Positions 62,317 to 64,000 of a stretch of 64,000 nucleotides of DNA are shown here, in pieces. Within the stretch, counting starts at the first letter, position 1; each line of letters starts with the position of its first letter. Source of the stretch: Oscillospiraceae bacterium (lineage in GTDB: Bacteria; Bacillota; Clostridia; UBA1381; UBA9506); NCBI GenBank assembly GCA_015069045.1, contig SVJJ01000005.1:1-64000 (forward strand). The letters are read 5' to 3'. Position numbers and translations under genes: made by a program. The notes beneath the pieces were generated by a model, which was given only the letters and a program-made list of their open reading frames with translations, did not search any database and was not told where the DNA came from.

Positions 62317-63765
62317 ATGCATACATTAACAGCCCACGAGATACGTGACAAGATAAAAAATAAAGAGTTTTCTTCACAAGAAATTACAAAGGCCTATTTA
62401 GATAGAATAGATAAGGTAGAGTCTAAAGTGGAAAGCTATGTAACCGTTTTACCAGAAGAAGCAATGAAAAGCGCCGCTATTGTGGATCATAAAATTGCTG
62501 CAGGAGAAAAAATTGGTGCTTTAGCCGGTGTTCCTATGGCTTTAAAGGATAATCTATGCACAAAGGATATCTTAACCACATGTTCATCCAAAATGCTCTA
62601 TAATTTTCGCCCACCTTACGATAGCACCGTAGCGCAAAAGCTTAAGGATGCTGATACAGTTTTGCTGGGCAAAGTTAATATGGATGAATTTGCCATGGGC
62701 TCTTCTACAGAAAATTCATACTTTAAAAAGACAAAGAATCCATATGATATTACGAAAGTGCCTGGTGGTTCCTCCGGTGGCTCGGCGGCTTGTGTATCGG
62801 CAGATGAGGCTGCTTTTACCTTAGGATCTGACACGGGAGGTTCTATCCGTCAACCGGCATCTTTATGCGGTTGTGTAGGCATGAAGCCTACCTATGGTAC
62901 CGTATCGCGTTTCGGATTGGTGGCATTTGCCTCTTCTCTGGATCAAATTGGTCCCTTGGCTAAAGATGTTCAGGACTGTGCATTAATTTTTGACCAAATT
63001 GTTGGGTATGACCCCATGGATTCCACAAGTGTAAATCGTGAATATCCTTCTTTTGAAAAGGCCTTGACTGGTGATGTGAAGGGTCTTAAAATTGGTGTGC
63101 CGGCAGAATATATGGGTGAAGGTATTAGCGAGCCGGTACAGAAGGCTGTTATGGCAGCCTTATCCTCTTTTCATGCCTTGGGTGCCGATTACGAAGAAAT
63201 GCATTTACCCTTAAATGAATATGCATTGCCGGCTTATTACATGATTTCTTCTGCTGAAGCAAGTTCCAATTTAGCACGTTTTGATGGTGTTAAATACGGT
63301 TTTCGTGCAGAAAAGTTTGATGATTTAATTGATTTATATGCACAAACACGTAGCGAAGGCTTTGGTGCTGAAGTGAAACGACGTATTATGATTGGTACCT
63401 ATGCTTTATCTTCCGGTTATTATGACGCATATTACAAAAAGGCACAACAGGTTAGAACCATGATTATGCAAGATTTTGATAAGGCATTTTCTAAATATGA
63501 CGTCCTTGTTACGCCTACCACGCCAACAACTGCTTTTGGGATCGGAGAAAAAACAGACGATCCTTTACAAATGTATATGGCGGATATTTGTACTGTTTCT
63601 GTCAATATTGGTGGTTTACCTGCCATTGTCATTCCTTGTGGCTATGATGCTAATGGTTTACCTATTGGCCTACAAATTATCGGTAAACCTTTTGGCGAAG
63701 AAGCAATTTTGAATGCGGCTTACGCTCTGGAAAAAACTATTTCCAAAGTGAAACCGGTACTATAG
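62317..63765 (+). CDS. gatA: Aspartyl/glutamyl-tRNA amidotransferase subunit A
   Basis: A 482-residue amidase that releases ammonia from glutamine for tRNA-linked Glu or Asp. The Ser-cisSer-Lys site is present: Lys in VPMALKDNL, the [17 protein letters not shown] loop and the nucleophile Ser in [12 protein letters not shown]. The C-terminal core with [14 protein letters not shown] is normal. The complete gatCAB order shows that this organism makes Gln-tRNA and/or Asn-tRNA by the indirect route. Confidence 0.97.
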   Translation: MHTLTAHEIRDKIKNKEFSSQEITKAYLDRIDKVESKVESYVTVLPEEAMKSAAIVDHKIAAGEKIGALAGVPMALKDNLCTKDILTTCSSKMLYNFRPPYDSTVAQKLKDADTVLLGKVNMDEFAMGSSTENSYFKKTKNPYDITKVPGGSSGGSAACVSADEAAFTLGSDTGGSIRQPASLCGCVGMKPTYGTVSRFGLVAFASSLDQIGPLAKDVQDCALIFDQIVGYDPMDSTSVNREYPSFEKALTGDVKGLKIGVPAEYMGEGISEPVQKAVMAALSSFHALGADYEEMHLPLNEYALPAYYMISSAEASSNLARFDGVKYGFRAEKFDDLIDLYAQTRSEGFGAEVKRRIMIGTYALSSGYYDAYYKKAQQVRTMIMQDFDKAFSKYDVLVTPTTPTTAFGIGEKTDDPLQMYMADICTVSVNIGGLPAIVIPCGYDANGLPIGLQIIGKPFGEEAILNAAYALEKTISKVKPVL

Positions 63766-63776
63766 GAGGATAGAAG

Positions 63777-64000
63777 ATGAAATACGAAACTGTCATTGGT
63801 CTTGAGGTCCATGCTGAACTTAAGACAAATACAAAAATATACTGCGGTTGTAAAAACGAATTCGGCGGCGAGCCTAATACCCATACATGTCCGATTTGCT
63901 CCGGTATGCCGGGCACATTGCCCGTACTAAACAAACGTGTTGTGGACTATGCCATTAAAGCCGGACTTGCTATGAACTGTTCCATTACCAAATATGGTAA
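63777..64000 (+). CDS. gatB: Aspartyl/glutamyl-tRNA amidotransferase subunit B (5' part)
   Basis: The gene begins at ATG 63777 after GGAGGA and runs off the window after about 74 codons. The start [15 protein letters not shown] and the zinc-site cysteines CGCKN and CPICSGMPG are diagnostic of GatB, the tRNA-binding kinase subunit. Confidence 0.95.
   Translation, partial: MKYETVIGLEVHAELKTNTKIYCGCKNEFGGEPNTHTCPICSGMPGTLPVLNKRVVDYAIKAGLAMNCSITKYG

Overview
The window looks like chromosome from a low-GC, endospore-forming Firmicute of the class Clostridia, probably a gut lineage. Reasons: AT-rich DNA with strong AGGAGG-type ribosome binding sites and sigma-A promoters; frequent TTG and GTG starts; several spore genes (SleB/YpeB pair, an alpha/beta small acid-soluble spore protein, YtfJ, SpoVAC, LonB); HPr with both His15 and Ser46; and GatCAB. 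UGA is a normal stop here, since many intact genes end in TGA. I cannot name the species.

Layout. 1-3.5 kb is accessory. It has a truncated gene end, a doubtful small ORF, two arrays of tandem short hairpins, a 27-bp sequence present twice, a divergent GntR regulator / ornithine cyclodeaminase pair with an operator-like palindrome, and a gene broken by an in-frame TGA. 3.5-12.7 kb holds a TRIC-type channel, an orphan CpsB-like phosphatase with LexA, an M20 amidohydrolase, an ABC exporter, MscL, DusB, tRNA-Thr(CGT) and a polar amino-acid ABC importer. 12.9-18.9 kb holds a ClpE-like chaperone, a beta-lactamase-fold serine hydrolase, and a three-gene PqqD-like / S26-like peptidase / ABC exporter cassette that resembles a peptide-export system without a visible precursor. 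18.9-25.4 kb runs leftward: LonB, PcrA, TrmFO and an Eis-like acetyltransferase.

25.6-31.1 kb is spore-related plus chromosome segregation: sleB-ypeB, an SASP gene absent from the ORF track, an M50 protease, scpA-scpB, a DUF2953 protein and ytfJ. 31.3-40.1 kb is mixed: L-fucose isomerase, PopT (DUF368), a GH106-like glycosidase, a P-loop protein with a degenerate first P-loop, SpoVAC with an unlisted 46-residue membrane peptide upstream, and a YiiX-like cysteine hydrolase.

40.2-64 kb is mostly housekeeping on the plus strand: tig-clpP-clpX (trigger factor has a long Lys/Thr/Ala-rich tail), rimM-trmD-nudix, glyS, ptsH, uvrC, plsX-acpP-rnc-radical SAM-smc, a half-size TauE pair, dxs-U32-DUF624-HAD, and gatC-gatA-gatB (cut by the window edge). 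The genes serve protein quality control, translation, lipid and isoprenoid synthesis, DNA repair, chromosome condensation and spore biology. The most unusual items are the hairpin arrays, the TGA-split gene, the PqqD/S26/ABC cassette, the trigger factor tail and the small ORF before spoVAC.
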